Positions 21,340 to 31,821 of a DNA stretch of 64,000 bases are shown here, in pieces. The notes below the pieces were generated by a model. It saw only the letters and a program-made list of their open reading frames with translations, was not told the origin of the DNA and searched no databases. A program made the position numbers and the translations under genes. The first letter of the stretch is position 1; every line of letters starts with the position of its first letter. Origin of the DNA: Paraescarpia echinospica (lineage: Eukaryota; Annelida; Polychaeta; Sabellida; Siboglinidae); assembly GCA_020002185.1 (NCBI GenBank), contig CM034534.1, positions 32,594,049-32,658,048 on the forward strand, in the 5' to 3' direction.

Positions 21340-23597
21340 TGGGAAATGTGTTATGCTTGGTGATTTTAATCATCATTTTGAGAGGTGAGATTGAGGGCAT
21401 TATTGAAAGATTTGTTCCCCTGAAAAAGCAAGGGAAATGGTCCAGGAAGAAACACCTTTCAAAGGAGGCTATACGTAAGATTGCTTACAAACAAATTATG
21501 TGGAGAGTTTGTAGAGACACTGGAAATATATAAGACTACAACAACTACAAAGAGGCCCTTAACATAGCTACAGCCGAAATGATAAAATCTAAACAAACGT
21601 TTGACCAAAAATTGGTGAGTGATATAAAAATGACAGCAAGAGTTTCTATGCTTGTGTAAGGAGTAAACAGAAGGTTTGAGATAAAGTGGGACCACAACAG
21701 TGCAGGACACATAATATCTGATGGGATTCAGATGGCAGAGGCCCTGAATGAGTATTTCAGCTCTGTTTACCACAGAAGATATCCGTTCACTACCAGTAGC
21801 AGTTACTAAATTTGAGGAGGATGAATCAGATTATTTAGGGCAGTTGTTTGTTACTCCTGAAATGATATCAAGGAAAATTAAGAAGATGAAAGAAAACAAA
21901 TCACCTGAAGTTGACGGGATATCACCAAAACTGCTTAAGGAAATTGTAGACCAAACCAGTCCACCACTTGCTATATTCTTTAACTTATCACTTAAAGAGG
22001 GAATCGTTCCATTAGAATGGAAAGAAGCAAACATTACGCCATTATTTAAAAAGGGATCGAGGAGCAAGACAGAGAATTACAGATCATTTAATTTAACATC
22101 AGTTTTATGCAAATTACTAGAAACACTTTTAAGAGACCACATGGTGGAATTCCTTGTAAAACACAAATGAATAAATGAATCTCAACATGGGTTCTTAAAA
22201 GCTAGGTCTTGTCGAACCAATCTCTTATGTTTTTTGAAAGAAATTACAAAGTGGGTAGACGATGGGTCACCAGTGGATGTTGTCTACTTAGATTGTCAGA
22301 AAGCATTTGATAAAGTGCCACATCAAAGATTGTTGCTTAAACTTAAAGCACATTGTATAGGGGATGGTGTGATCAGTTGGATACAAACATGTTTGACAAA
22401 CAGAAGACAGAGAGTAATAGTAGAGGGGGAGATTTCAAACTGGAAACCAGTTTTAAGTGGAGTGCCGCAGGGGTCAGTGTTGGTACCTATATTATTCTTG
22501 ATACAAGGTATATATATATAAATGATTTGAATGATGATATTTCAAGCAAAGTACTGAAATTCACAGATGATGCAAAAGTGTTCAGAAGAGTTAAAACAGA
22601 TGCAGATAAACACACTTTATTAGATGATCTAGTGGAATTAGTCAAATGGTAAAAAAAAATGGCAAATGTTATTCAATTTTGGTAAATGTAAATGCATTCA
22701 CATAGGACATGGAAATGTGGACAAAGAATACATAATGGGGGATACCATATTAGGTAAAACAGTAAAGGAAAAGGATTTAGGAGTGACAGTTTGTGCCGAC
22801 ATGAAAGTTTCAGAGCAATGTGGAATTGCTGCTTCAAAGAGTATCCAACTACTAAGGCTAATATGGAGCACCATAGTGCAGTGGTAAGAGCTCCGGACTC
22901 TCGACTGAGAGAACACGGATTCAAATCCTATGCGGCAGTGTTGAACCTTGGGCAAGTTTGTTTACTCTACATTGCTTCAGTTCACTCACCTTTACTTAAT
23001 TAGAAGAAATATCACATATAAGGACAAACAGCTGACTGTACCACCATAGAAAGCAATAGTTATACCTCATTTGAATATTGCATACAAGCATAGAGGCCAT
23101 ATCATAAGGACATAGATAAGCTAGAAAGAGTACAACGAAGAGCAGCTAAGCTGATTCCTGAACTAAAATATCTTAGTTATGAAAGACGTCTATTTAGAAT
23201 GCGGGTTGACAACATTAGAGACTAGGAGACTAAGAGGAGACCAAGTATAATTTTTTTTAAATATTGAATGGTTATGAAGATATTGATAGAAATATTTTCT
23301 TCAAACTTAAAGAAGGCAGTAGAACCAGAGGGCACAATGCGGCAGTAGTCAAAGAACAGTGTAGGTTAGATGTGACAAATACTCATTCTCTCAGAGGGCA
23401 ATAAATGACTGCAACATATTATCTGATGATTGTGTTAATGCTAGCAGTGTGAACATGTTCAACAATAAAATTGACAGCTATCTAGGGAGGGCTGGCTATA
23501 TGCAGTTGGAAAATTGTTGGACTCTCGATAAGCCAAAGGCTTCCTTGTCTGCATGCCGTCTGGAGCTTGTAGCCCTGGGTGGCAATCTTGTTAAAAA
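21340..23597 (+). mobile_element. CR1/L2-like LINE, 5'-truncated and decayed
   Basis: Successive frames encode a reverse transcriptase. The N-terminal RT part is at 21748-22170 (Lys-Ser-Pro-Glu-Val-Asp-Gly-Ile and Trp-Lys-Glu-Ala-Asn-Ile-Thr-Pro-Leu-Phe-Lys-Lys). Motif A is Tyr-Leu-Asp-Cys-Gln-Lys-Ala-Phe-Asp-Lys-Val (near 22285), motif B Ser-Gly-Val-Pro-Gln-Gly-Ser-Val (near 22455) and motif C Phe-Thr-Asp-Asp-Ala (near 22560, with Thr in place of the usual Ala). The frame is broken by a TGA at 22168, a frameshift near 22500 and others, so it is inactive. A SINE sits inside at 22866. The 5' end lies in the gap. The 3' tail ends GGGTGGCAATCTTGTTAAAA. Confidence 0.88.
22866..22990 (+). mobile_element. 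tRNA-derived SINE inserted in the LINE
   Basis: TAGTGCAGTGGTAAGAGC (A box) and GGATTCAAATCCT (B box) are followed by CCTTGGGCAAGTTTGTTTAC and TTGCTTCAGTTCACTCA, close to the CORE part of MIR-type SINEs. It interrupts the LINE reading between Leu-Arg-Leu-Ile and Arg-Arg-Asn-Ile-Thr. The 3' half of the SINE (the tail seen at 5745-6018) is missing. Confidence 0.7.
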
Positions 23598-23604
23598 TCT
23601 AATT

Positions 23605-23880
23605 GGTTGGAGTGTTAACACATCCCATTCTACTTGTTGGAGTGTTAACACATCCCATTCTACTTGTTGGAGTGTTAACACATCCCATTCTACTTGTTGG
23701 AGTGTTAACAAACCCAATTTTACCTGTTTGGGGTTTTAAAAAATCACCTTCAATTGGTTTTATTGTTAACACGTATGACCTACTTTTGATTGGTGCGTAA
23801 TAGAATCCTCTTGCCATTGTTGCGGTGCTAACACATCTGTGTGATTATGTTGGAGTGTTAACACATAATGATATATGACA
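23605..23880. repeat. 30-bp minisatellite, 5 units then degenerate
   Basis: Units of TGTTGGAGTGTTAACACATC plus CCATTCTACT are clear from 23605 to about 23754. Degenerate units continue to about 23865 (GTTAACACAT recurs). It directly follows the 3' end of the LINE and may have grown from its tail. Confidence 0.85.
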
Positions 23881-24095
23881 CCTGATGTACACGTTAGATA
23901 CCTTATGGAATTGTGCGACACCTGATCGATGTTTGTGTGACTAACAACTGATGACATATGTGACACCTGATTGACAGTGTGGAATTGCTGATGGTTTGTG
24001 ACTAATTGTGTGACTGAGAACTGGTGACATGTGTGACACCTGATTGACATGTGACAGTAGATGGCTTTCATTGTGCACTATTGTTACTGTTGTTG
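23881..24095. repeat. Short irregular repeats of TGTGACACCTGAT
   Basis: The motif TGTGACACCTGAT and variants recur at irregular 40-70 bp spacing. No coding function is seen. Confidence 0.5.
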
Positions 24096-24190
24096 TACCG
24101 TGGTGGTCAGTGTTGTCCTGTGGTGGTCAGTGTTGTCCTATGGTGGTCAGCGTTGTTGTCCTGTGGTGGTCAGTGTTGTTGTCGGTTGTT
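24096..24190. repeat. About 21-bp repeat (GTGGTGGTCAGTGTTGTCCT)
   Basis: Four imperfect units. The frames across it are Val/Cys/Trp repeats and not credible genes. Confidence 0.8.
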
Positions 24191-24620
24191 GCAGTGGTCA
24201 GCAAATTGGCTGCCCGTGGCTACCAACCTCACTTGCAAGAGTTGGTGCTGCGACTCAACTTCAACAACTACTACAGCGACAACGTACGACTCAGTCAGCA
24301 GGTGCCATACTGATGACTGAGAATGCAGTTCTACCAACAATTTCACGAGCGACTACTGAACGACAATATATTTAAACATTGCTGAATAAGAGATTATGAT
24401 TAGTTAGACATGTAATTTGATGTTTGGCAGCTACATCATAAGTGTATGATTCAACTACCACAAATTACTCAACAACTATGACACTGCTGAAACATTCAAC
24501 GTAGTTATGCATGTCTTGCCTCTGTCTGCATTGCAGACAGAGATATTTATATTTTTCAAATAAAACGTTATCGTCTGTATGTGAAGACATTGCGTTAAGA
24601 AGATGCGACGGCGATGCTGC

Positions 24621-24757
24621 TCACTGTCTGCTCTGGAAGCCAGAGTAGACGTAGGGACTCTGGCGGCCCTTGAACGTGTACATACTGCCCGTGTAGATGC
24701 CTTTCTTGGTCTGGCCTGTCTCCACATAGTGGGCATTGGGCGCAGGAATCTTAGGCC
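24621..24757 (-). CDS. Orphan terminal coding exon of an unrecognised gene
   Basis: On the minus strand the acceptor TTATGTTCTGCAG opens a 137-nt stretch that, in phase 1, encodes 44 residues and a TGA. The peptide runs Pro-Lys-Ile-Pro-Ala-Pro-Asn-Ala-His-Tyr-Val-Glu-Thr-Gly-Gln, then Gly-Ile-Tyr-Thr-Gly-Ser-Met-Tyr-Thr-Phe, and ends Ser-Gly-Phe-Gln-Ser-Arg-Gln. GC-rich third positions contrast with the AT-rich surroundings, supporting a real exon. Its phase (one base carried over) does not fit the TIA1-like last exon, whose possible donor leaves two bases, so it is probably another gene. Upstream exons were not found, and I do not recognise the family. Confidence 0.5.
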
Positions 24758-26099
24758 CTGCAGAACATAACCATGATTGACTGCCTTATTATTCTACATT
24801 AGAGAAGGTCGACTATGGAACATTACTGTTTTGATATGGCCCCTAAGAAAACGAATCTTGCAGTAAACATGTGAAGAGAGTCATCAGACTGAATGGCTCA
24901 AATCGGTATTAATTTTATGGCAGTCAGTTTACTTTTTTTGTGTAACATTTTGGTATTTTGCATGTACATGGATTAGTGACTGAGAATACAATTTAAAGGG
25001 AGGTTGTCAAGTCCTCTTTTTATATGTTCTTAAGAGTGGAATAAATATCCTATGTTGAAGGTATGCTGTCCATCAAATTGTATTTAATAAGCCCGATACA
25101 GCATTTGCTATTTGAATTTTCTTTCCGTGAAATGTAGACAAACTTTCAGATTATTAACAAGTCTAAACTCTATTGGCAATATAACGAACACCGGAAGGTT
25201 TAACTGTAAAGCCCCTTGAAGTTCAGCGTGGTTAGTGTTCCCAAATTCAAGACAAACAAATCAGCAAACTGCCTGTTAATATTTACCACCCTAACTGATT
25301 CCGGATAATGATACAGACAACTTCGCTTTAACTGGAATCCCCTGTATATATATAATATATTTTGTGTGTGCATGACAAAATTATCAAGTATACGGCTTGA
25401 CCTTTTTAGCCAGTTGAAAAATTTTATTTTTAGGAAATAACCTTACTCATGCTTTTCTTTGATGGCATAAATATGGAGGAGAATACAATTTCAGCTGATA
25501 ATATGAATATTCATCAGTTATGTCTTACGTTTGGTTGGTTTAATCCGTGTTCCAAAGCTGAACTTGAGACCAGTATCGTCAATCTTGGGATAATACTCGG
25601 CAGAACTTGGCATTTCAAAACCTGTGCCAAGCAGCATTGACAGTAAATTGTATGTAAGTAAATTAGTTTATTTCAGAACTGCATAAATAATATAATTATG
25701 TAATGTGGTACTCCATGACACAGCCCTTGATTGATGGCGAAATGATTCTCACCAGTTCAGAAACACAAATAGATTATGTAGACAGAATCCATTGCTATTG
25801 ACTGCCTTGTCGTTGTCGGCCTATAATAATTATGCAAAAAATTATAAATAACTGCACAAAATGCAGACTAATTTCCAATGATAAAATAATATAAGGAAAT
25901 GTATAACTTGTTTACAATAATAGTAATACTCATTATTTAAAGGTACTCAACCAATTCGATTGTCTTGCTCCTCGCGTTTCTTAGTAATTTCACAAAAACA
26001 GGAATCGAGTACTCCCCAATAATATCCTAGTTCGTTTATGCATACGTATTAGTTCGTTTTTATAAAATTAATACAAAAACTGCGAACTCTTTCGTTTTT
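24758..26099. other. AT-rich sequence, no gene recognised
   Basis: No exon with acceptable boundaries or repeat is seen. A perfect 20-bp palindrome (AAAAACCGGA and its mirror) lies at about 26102-26121, at the edge of the following LINE. Confidence 0.5.
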
Positions 26100-26174
26100 A
26101 GTAAAAACCGGATCCGGTTTTTTGCTTCGGTTTTAGCCGAGTATGGACATTGAACCTGGCGTGGAATCGCGTTC

Positions 26175-27183
26175 TTGTCTTCTCGCGATTGCGAATTATG
26201 GGCAATATTGACCTTTGATATGGATGAAACAGAGTACAACTACATGAGGAAAAGGAAAAACACGCACTGGTTCTGTGACGGTTGTGACAAAAATGCATTG
26301 ACTGCTGTGAGAACCGATAGAACAATTGAACAGGAATGTGAAGCATACCTGTCAAAATACTCTTGAGAGACTAAGCATTGTTGAAACCAAAATAAACACA
26401 AAAGCAGAAAAGAAGACTGTAGAAGATCTGTCCATGAAGGTCTCAGTACTGGCGGCAAATGTAGAACTACTGTCAAACAGCACAGCCACAGGTACATCCC
26501 TTGTTCATCATTCCATGAGCCCAAACAGCCAGACAGAAGCAATCAGTGCAGAGGTAAATAAAGTGGTTGATGAGTATAGAGACAGGGAACGCAGAAAATA
26601 TAATGTGATTGTTCACAATATGAAAGAATCAATCTCAGCCAACACAGAAGAGAGAAAACACCATGATATGCTGTCTGTAGCAGATCTAGCAGCATGTATT
26701 GGCATCACAGACTTTACAGTGAAAGAAGTGATTAGACTGGGTAAAAGAACAGAAAACAGAGACAGACTACTGAAAGTGACAGTCGACACCGTTGCCCAGA
26801 AGAGATCCCTGCTATCAAATGCTACTAAAGTTCGAGAGATCACCGAAAATGCTGCCTTTAAGAAAGTGTTCATAACACCTGACCTCACGTTCCAAGAACG
26901 AGAAAAGAACAGGAAATTGCGTGCTGAACTTGCCACAAGAAAGCATGAAGGTGAGACAGATCTTGTCATCAAAAATGGTCTGATCATCCAAAAAGAAAGA
27001 AGACCAAACAACAACCAAGATGTTCCACATGGTACAGCCAGACACGCAACACCACAATCAGAATGGGCAAGTAGCACTTCTGGAAACATGGGCAACACAA
27101 CAACCCATGACCGAAGATCCACACATCAAGCAGCCAACCATCAGCCCTTTCGAGGAGCCCCCGAAGACGAAGGGAATACTTAA
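26175..27183 (+). pseudogene. LINE ORF1 protein, frameshifted once
   Basis: The first frame carries a PHD-like segment ending Trp-Phe-Cys-Asp-Gly-Cys. A shift near 26340-26365 moves to the second frame, which starts Glu-Arg-Leu-Ser-Ile-Val-Glu-Thr and has a heptad-like coiled coil (about 26370-26480). The C-terminal part carries Arg-Lys-Tyr-Asn-Val-Ile-Val-His-Asn and Thr-Pro-Asp-Leu-Thr-Phe-Gln-Glu-Arg-Glu, then Arg-Lys-Leu-Arg-Ala-Glu-Leu, the conserved ORF1 pattern of CR1/L2/Jockey-type elements. Its expected role is RNA binding in the retrotransposition particle. Confidence 0.7.
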
Positions 27184-27199
27184 TCAAAAAAATGATGTT

Positions 27200-29106
27200 C
27201 CAAACCCTCAACGCATGCACAATTTTTTTACCAAAGCACCACAAGCACAAGGAGAGGAACAAAATGCACAAGTTATTGATGATGAAGCACAGCACATTGA
27301 CTGCAAAAAGACACTGAAATGTTGGTCAACAAATGCTGACACACTAACTAACAAACTGGATGAGCTGAAGACATTAATTGCTAGTGAGATGCCAGATATT
27401 ATCACGGTAACCGAAGTCTGCCCAAAAGCCAGTGACATAACACTAACAAAACAAATGATTGACATAGATGACTATGATGCTTTCCCAAACACCCTGGAAG
27501 GTAGAGGGGTTGTAATTTACGTGAGAAAGTGGTTGAGAGCTATTCCAGAAGAGACCCTCACAGATGACATCTTCAATGAATCTGCCTGGTGTACAGTCGG
27601 CTAAAAAACAAGGACAAACTTCTGATAGGGGTAGTATACCGTAGTCCTAACAGTGACTCTGAAAACAACGATACACTCCTTCAGTTGATCAAAACAGCCT
27701 GCAACAGTCGAGGTGTGACACATATCCTAATAACCGGAGACTTTAATATGAAAGACATTGATTGGGAGACATGGACGGTACCAGAACATTACACGTTAGA
27801 AACGGAACTACTCGAAACCCTGAGTGACTGCTTTCTACACCAACATGTCAATTTCCCCACCAGGTATCGACATAATCAAGAACCATCACTTCTTGATCTG
27901 ATAATCACCAATGATGAAAATATGACACAAAACATAAAACAGAAGCCACCTCTAGGGAAAAGTGACCACATAATCATTGAGATAGAATGCCACTGCTACT
28001 GTGATACAATGAGTGAAGAGAAGGCAAGTTACCAGTTTGAAAAAGGCAATTACACTGACATCAAGCGCAAACTCAGAGAAACAAACTGGAAAGAGACTCT
28101 GAATAACCTAAGTGTGGACAAGATGTGGCAAGAACTGAACAGCACACTCTCAGACCTGGTTGTTAAACACATACCAAAGAAACAGACAGTGACAGGAAAG
28201 AGAGTTAAGCCTTTGTGGATGAACAGCGATGCAATGAGGAAAGTGAAAAAGAAGTACAACAGTTGGAAGAGGTACACTGAGACAAAACAGTACAGAGACT
28301 ATGTTGAATACTCACGTGTGAGAAACATTGCGACCAGTGCTGTAAGGAAAGCTAGAAAAGACTTTGAACGGAAGCTTGCGACAGAGGTCAGCAAAAACCC
28401 CAAGGTGTTCTGGCGTTATGTCCAAGATGGAAGAAAGGTTAGATCTGCCATGAGTGAATTTGACTTGGATGATGGTACAACAGCAAAAACAGACCAAGAG
28501 AAAGCAGACACACTAAACAAATTTTTCACAAGTGCATTCTCACACGAAGATCTGACGGAAATTCCGACACTCGAAGACAGACATAATGGAAACCTGCTGA
28601 TCAGCATTGAAATCACAGCAGAAGAAGTCCTGGCTAAATTAACCAACTTAAAAACAAACAAGTCACCTGGTCCAGACAGATGTCACCCGTACGTTCTACA
28701 TGAACTGAGAAATGAACTGGTGGAGCCTCTCCTTTTGATCTTCAACAGGTCATTGAAGGATGGAGTGCTCCCAGCTCAATGGAAGACAGCACACGTAACA
28801 GCGCTACACAAGAAGAACTCAAAAAGACATGCTTCCAACTACCGGCCAATCAGTTTGACATGCATAGCATGTAAGATTATGGAAAGCATTATTCGAGACC
28901 ATCTCCTGACTCATATGACTACGAACAACATGTTCCACAAAGATCAGCATGGATTTAGACCAGGCAGGTCATGCACCACCCAACTCCTAGAAGTCATGGA
29001 GAATTGGACTACCACCATTGACTCGGGCGGATGTGTAGACACAATATATCTTGACTTTGCGAAAGCCTTCGATACAGTGCCACACAAAAGACTAGCAAAA
29101 AACTAA
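27200..29106 (+). pseudogene. LINE ORF2: endonuclease and N-terminal half of reverse transcriptase
   Basis: The endonuclease part has Thr-Val-Thr-Glu-Val-Cys, Gly-Val-Val-Tyr-Arg-Ser-Pro, Ile-Thr-Gly-Asp-Phe-Asn and Lys-Ser-Asp-His, the metal- and phosphate-binding motifs of APE-like nucleases that nick the target. A one-base loss near 27598 splits it. The RT part has Asn-Lys-Ser-Pro-Gly-Pro-Asp, Ser-Asn-Tyr-Arg-Pro-Ile-Ser-Leu-Thr, His-Gly-Phe-Arg and motif A Tyr-Leu-Asp-Phe-Ala-Lys-Ala-Phe-Asp. It ends at a TAA created by a missing A in an A-run near 29097-29102. Confidence 0.88.
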
Positions 29107-30135
29107 CTGCGTATGGCATCCAAGGAGAGGTGGCAGCGTGGATCGCAGCTTTCATAACGGGACGAAGACAAAGGGTAGTGGTAAATGGGAAGCTATCAGA
29201 TTGGGCAGAGGTCACAAGTGGCATACCTCAGGGAAGTGTCCTTGGCCCCATTCTATTTATCCTGTTCATCAACGATCTACCAGACGGTATAAACAGTGGA
29301 CTCAAGATCTTCGCCGATGATACAAAAATATATCGAGATGTGAGGTGAAATGGACAAAAAGCTATTACAAGAAGACATTAACAAACTAACATCGTGGTCA
29401 GAGAAATGGCAGTTACATTTCAATCCATCGAAATGCAAACATCTGACTTTTGGCAAGCCGAAACTTAACACCACATACACGATGACAAGTAAAGATGGGG
29501 AAGTGTCAGAAATCAACAGCACATCAGAAACAGAAAAAGATCTCGGTGTAACGTTCGACAGATCCCTAAAATTCCGACAGCATATTGGCACCATTGCAAA
29601 GAAGGCAAACCAGATGACAGGCCTCATCAAACACACGTTTAAACATCTGGACAGTAGCAGCTTCCGATTATTATATACAGCGCTAGTGAGACCACATCTC
29701 GACTATGCTGACTCCATCTGGAACCCGCACTACGCCGTAGACATCAACACCCTTGAAAGAGCACAACGGAGAGCAACCAAGCTGGTCCCAGAAATAAGAA
29801 ACTTAAACTATGAAGACAGGCTGAAACATCTTAACTTACCAAGTCTGGCATACCGAAGAAGAAGAGGAGACCTGATCCAAGTCTACAGAATTACCAATGG
29901 CATCGACGACATCAATCAAGAGGACTTCTTCATGATCACAACAAACCGCACACGAGGCCACAACAAAAAATTGTATAAGACACCAAGCAGACTTGATATT
30001 AGGAAACACTCCTTTTCACAACGCATCTTCCTAGACTGGAACAACCATTCTCAGCAAACAGTGAACGCTGAAAACATCCTCTCCTTCAAAACAAAACTCG
30101 ACAAAGAATTGAAGATGGACAGGTTTAAATTTTAA
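29107..30135 (+). pseudogene. LINE ORF2: C-terminal half of reverse transcriptase
   Basis: After the homopolymer shift the frame continues with motif B Ser-Gly-Ile-Pro-Gln-Gly-Ser-Val-Leu-Gly-Pro and motif C Phe-Ala-Asp-Asp-Thr (near 29310), intact catalytic signatures. A second break at 29346 (TGA) shifts to the frame that runs to 30135. This last frame has Pro-Ser-Lys-Cys-Lys and Arg-Ala-Gln-Arg-Arg-Ala-Thr-Lys-Leu, the usual C-terminal region. The part from 29809 is repeated at 1-327. Confidence 0.88.
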
Positions 30136-30218
30136 TAAAAGCACAAAATAACAAGACAAGCCACGTTCTCAATATCAAAATACGATGCATAAAGGCGGGT
30201 GTACACAAGGCTGTAGCC

Positions 30219-31006
30219 TTACTTTAAAACCCGAAGATCCAGGCAAGTTATCCAGGCAAGTGGTGTGAATACATTACTCCAACCACGATCTCTGCTGGGT
30301 GTACGAACTGTAGGCCTAGCCACAGGCCTGCCATGTCCACGACCACGCCCACGCCCTCTGTGAATAGGGGACCGGTCACGACCACGTCTTGACTTTGAAG
30401 CGGTAGCCCTACCTCGCCTGGGCCTGCCTGTCGTTGCCATTGCCCTGGCCTTAGGCTTAGACCTAGTCAGTCTAGCCACACCTTGCTGTTGTCCACTGTA
30501 GCTGTCTGTGTCACTGCTGCTTTCAGCATGAAGATTACCACTGGTAGCAGCAGCTACAACTGTCGAAACCAGTCCACTTCCACTCGGGATTGGATCGATC
30601 GAATCAATCGTTTCAGTCTCACTGTCCGAATGAACAGGCGTCACAGCGAGCGATATTTCGGCTTCTTCGTCAGTCTCGCTGTCATCTTCATTCGATAATT
30701 CACTATCTTCCATATCATCAATAATTCGAAGCACCTCGTGTGGATCTGCGATCAAGCGCGATCGCAGCGCCATTACTTACTTTTACGGCGGAACACAAAT
30801 TATCAACAACAATCTTCAAAACGCTATAACAACACTAATATCAAAAAATTTGCGACGCCATTACTACAGGGAATGCCTAGGCTATTGCTCTATTGATCAA
30901 TCCCCTACACCCCTCTACCAGAGCAATGAAATTACCGCAACAGACCACATATGACCACCCCTATGCCGTCGCGCGATATATCGCGCGACCGGTTTCTAAA
31001 GGTTAA
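30219..31006 (-). mobile_element. piggyBac-like remnant with open N-terminal transposase frame
   Basis: A 184-codon minus-strand frame (30773 down to 30219) has an acidic start (Met-Ala-Leu-Arg-Ser-Arg-Leu-Ile-Ala-Asp-Pro), a Ser/Asp-rich middle and an Arg-Gly-rich part, and ends near Gly-Trp-Ser-Asn-Val-Phe, where the conserved transposase body would begin. The rest is missing, replaced by the 3' end of the LINE. The outer end is TTAA (31003-31006), then CCTTTAGAAACCGG reading inward, then a perfect 22-bp palindrome (30968-30989). The family is inferred from the TTAA terminus and composition; it is truncated and non-functional. Confidence 0.6.
30968..30989. repeat. Perfect 22-bp palindrome in the piggyBac-like terminus
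   Basis: The half-site GTCGCGCGATA is followed by its exact reverse complement. In copy 1 (about 1136-1156) the left arm has lost bases and the symmetry is broken. Confidence 0.9.
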
Positions 31007-31821
31007 AGCCAGATATGGCAAGTAGATATGATTATTTTTTTATTTGTGCAAATTGTGCTAGTTTGTTTGCCCAAAGTATGGAATGGATCATACCGAGTAG
31101 AAAATATCTTGAACTTGTTTGGGCCAGTTTCCATGGTAATAAACAGTTTCCATGGTAATAAACAAAAGGGCCGCCATTTTGAACCAATATTGGCAAATTT
31201 ACAAACACTGCCATTCTTTTTTGAGTATTTGTTATAAATCTTGCAAATTCATGTTCTGTATCCATTCTATTGTGAAATGATCAGAGCATATTTCCTTATT
31301 TGTTGTCCTATTGAAGATTTGTGTATAGCATAATTACTCCCATAGATATCCCGTTTCCAAATGCAGACATTTGAGAAAAAATGTTTTTTTGATAAAATGA
31401 CTCAAATAATGCATAATATAATTGATTACTTGATATCAACATGTTTGATCCATGACTAAAACTCAGTTAGAGGTATGTAATTGGCATTGAAGTGAACTTT
31501 ATTTATAGAATGCATACAAAGGTATCATAATCTGGCAGAAAACCATTTTGAGTATTTTTTTCAGAAAGGTGTCTGGCCATAAGTTAGCAGAAAACTATAT
31601 TTGGATTTGAAATTATATTTAAAGCTTTCAAAATAATTGTTTTGCTGCCTAGGTTGCTTTTTAACCATTACTATTGCATTCAAGTTTGTGTTGCAAACAG
31701 AGTATAGAAACGTATATTAAATTTAGTTTGCATTATATCTTATATTTACTACACAGCACTAGAATTATTGTTAATTATTTTGTGTTACAATTACACCATT
31801 TTATGAATTGTAATTTGTTCT
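31007..31821. other. AT-rich spacer, no gene recognised
   Basis: Second copy of 1174-1988, with scattered substitutions. Nothing coding is seen. Confidence 0.5.

Larger units (their letters stand above)
26100..30215 (+). mobile_element. Nearly full-length CR1/L2-like LINE with two ORFs
   Basis: A ~4.1 kb non-LTR retrotransposon. ORF1 (about 26175-27183) is followed by ORF2 with an APE-type endonuclease and a reverse transcriptase (about 27200-30135), then a short tail with a hairpin (AAGGCT-GT-AGCCTT). The reading is broken by only a few single-base shifts, so the insertion is fairly young. The 3' end abuts a piggyBac remnant at 30219. The clade call rests on ORF order and RT motifs; CR1 and L2 cannot be separated by eye. 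Confidence 0.9.

Noticed and set aside
20258..21400. Long minus-strand ORF across the gap
   Set aside because: It consists almost entirely of unknown residues from the N-run.
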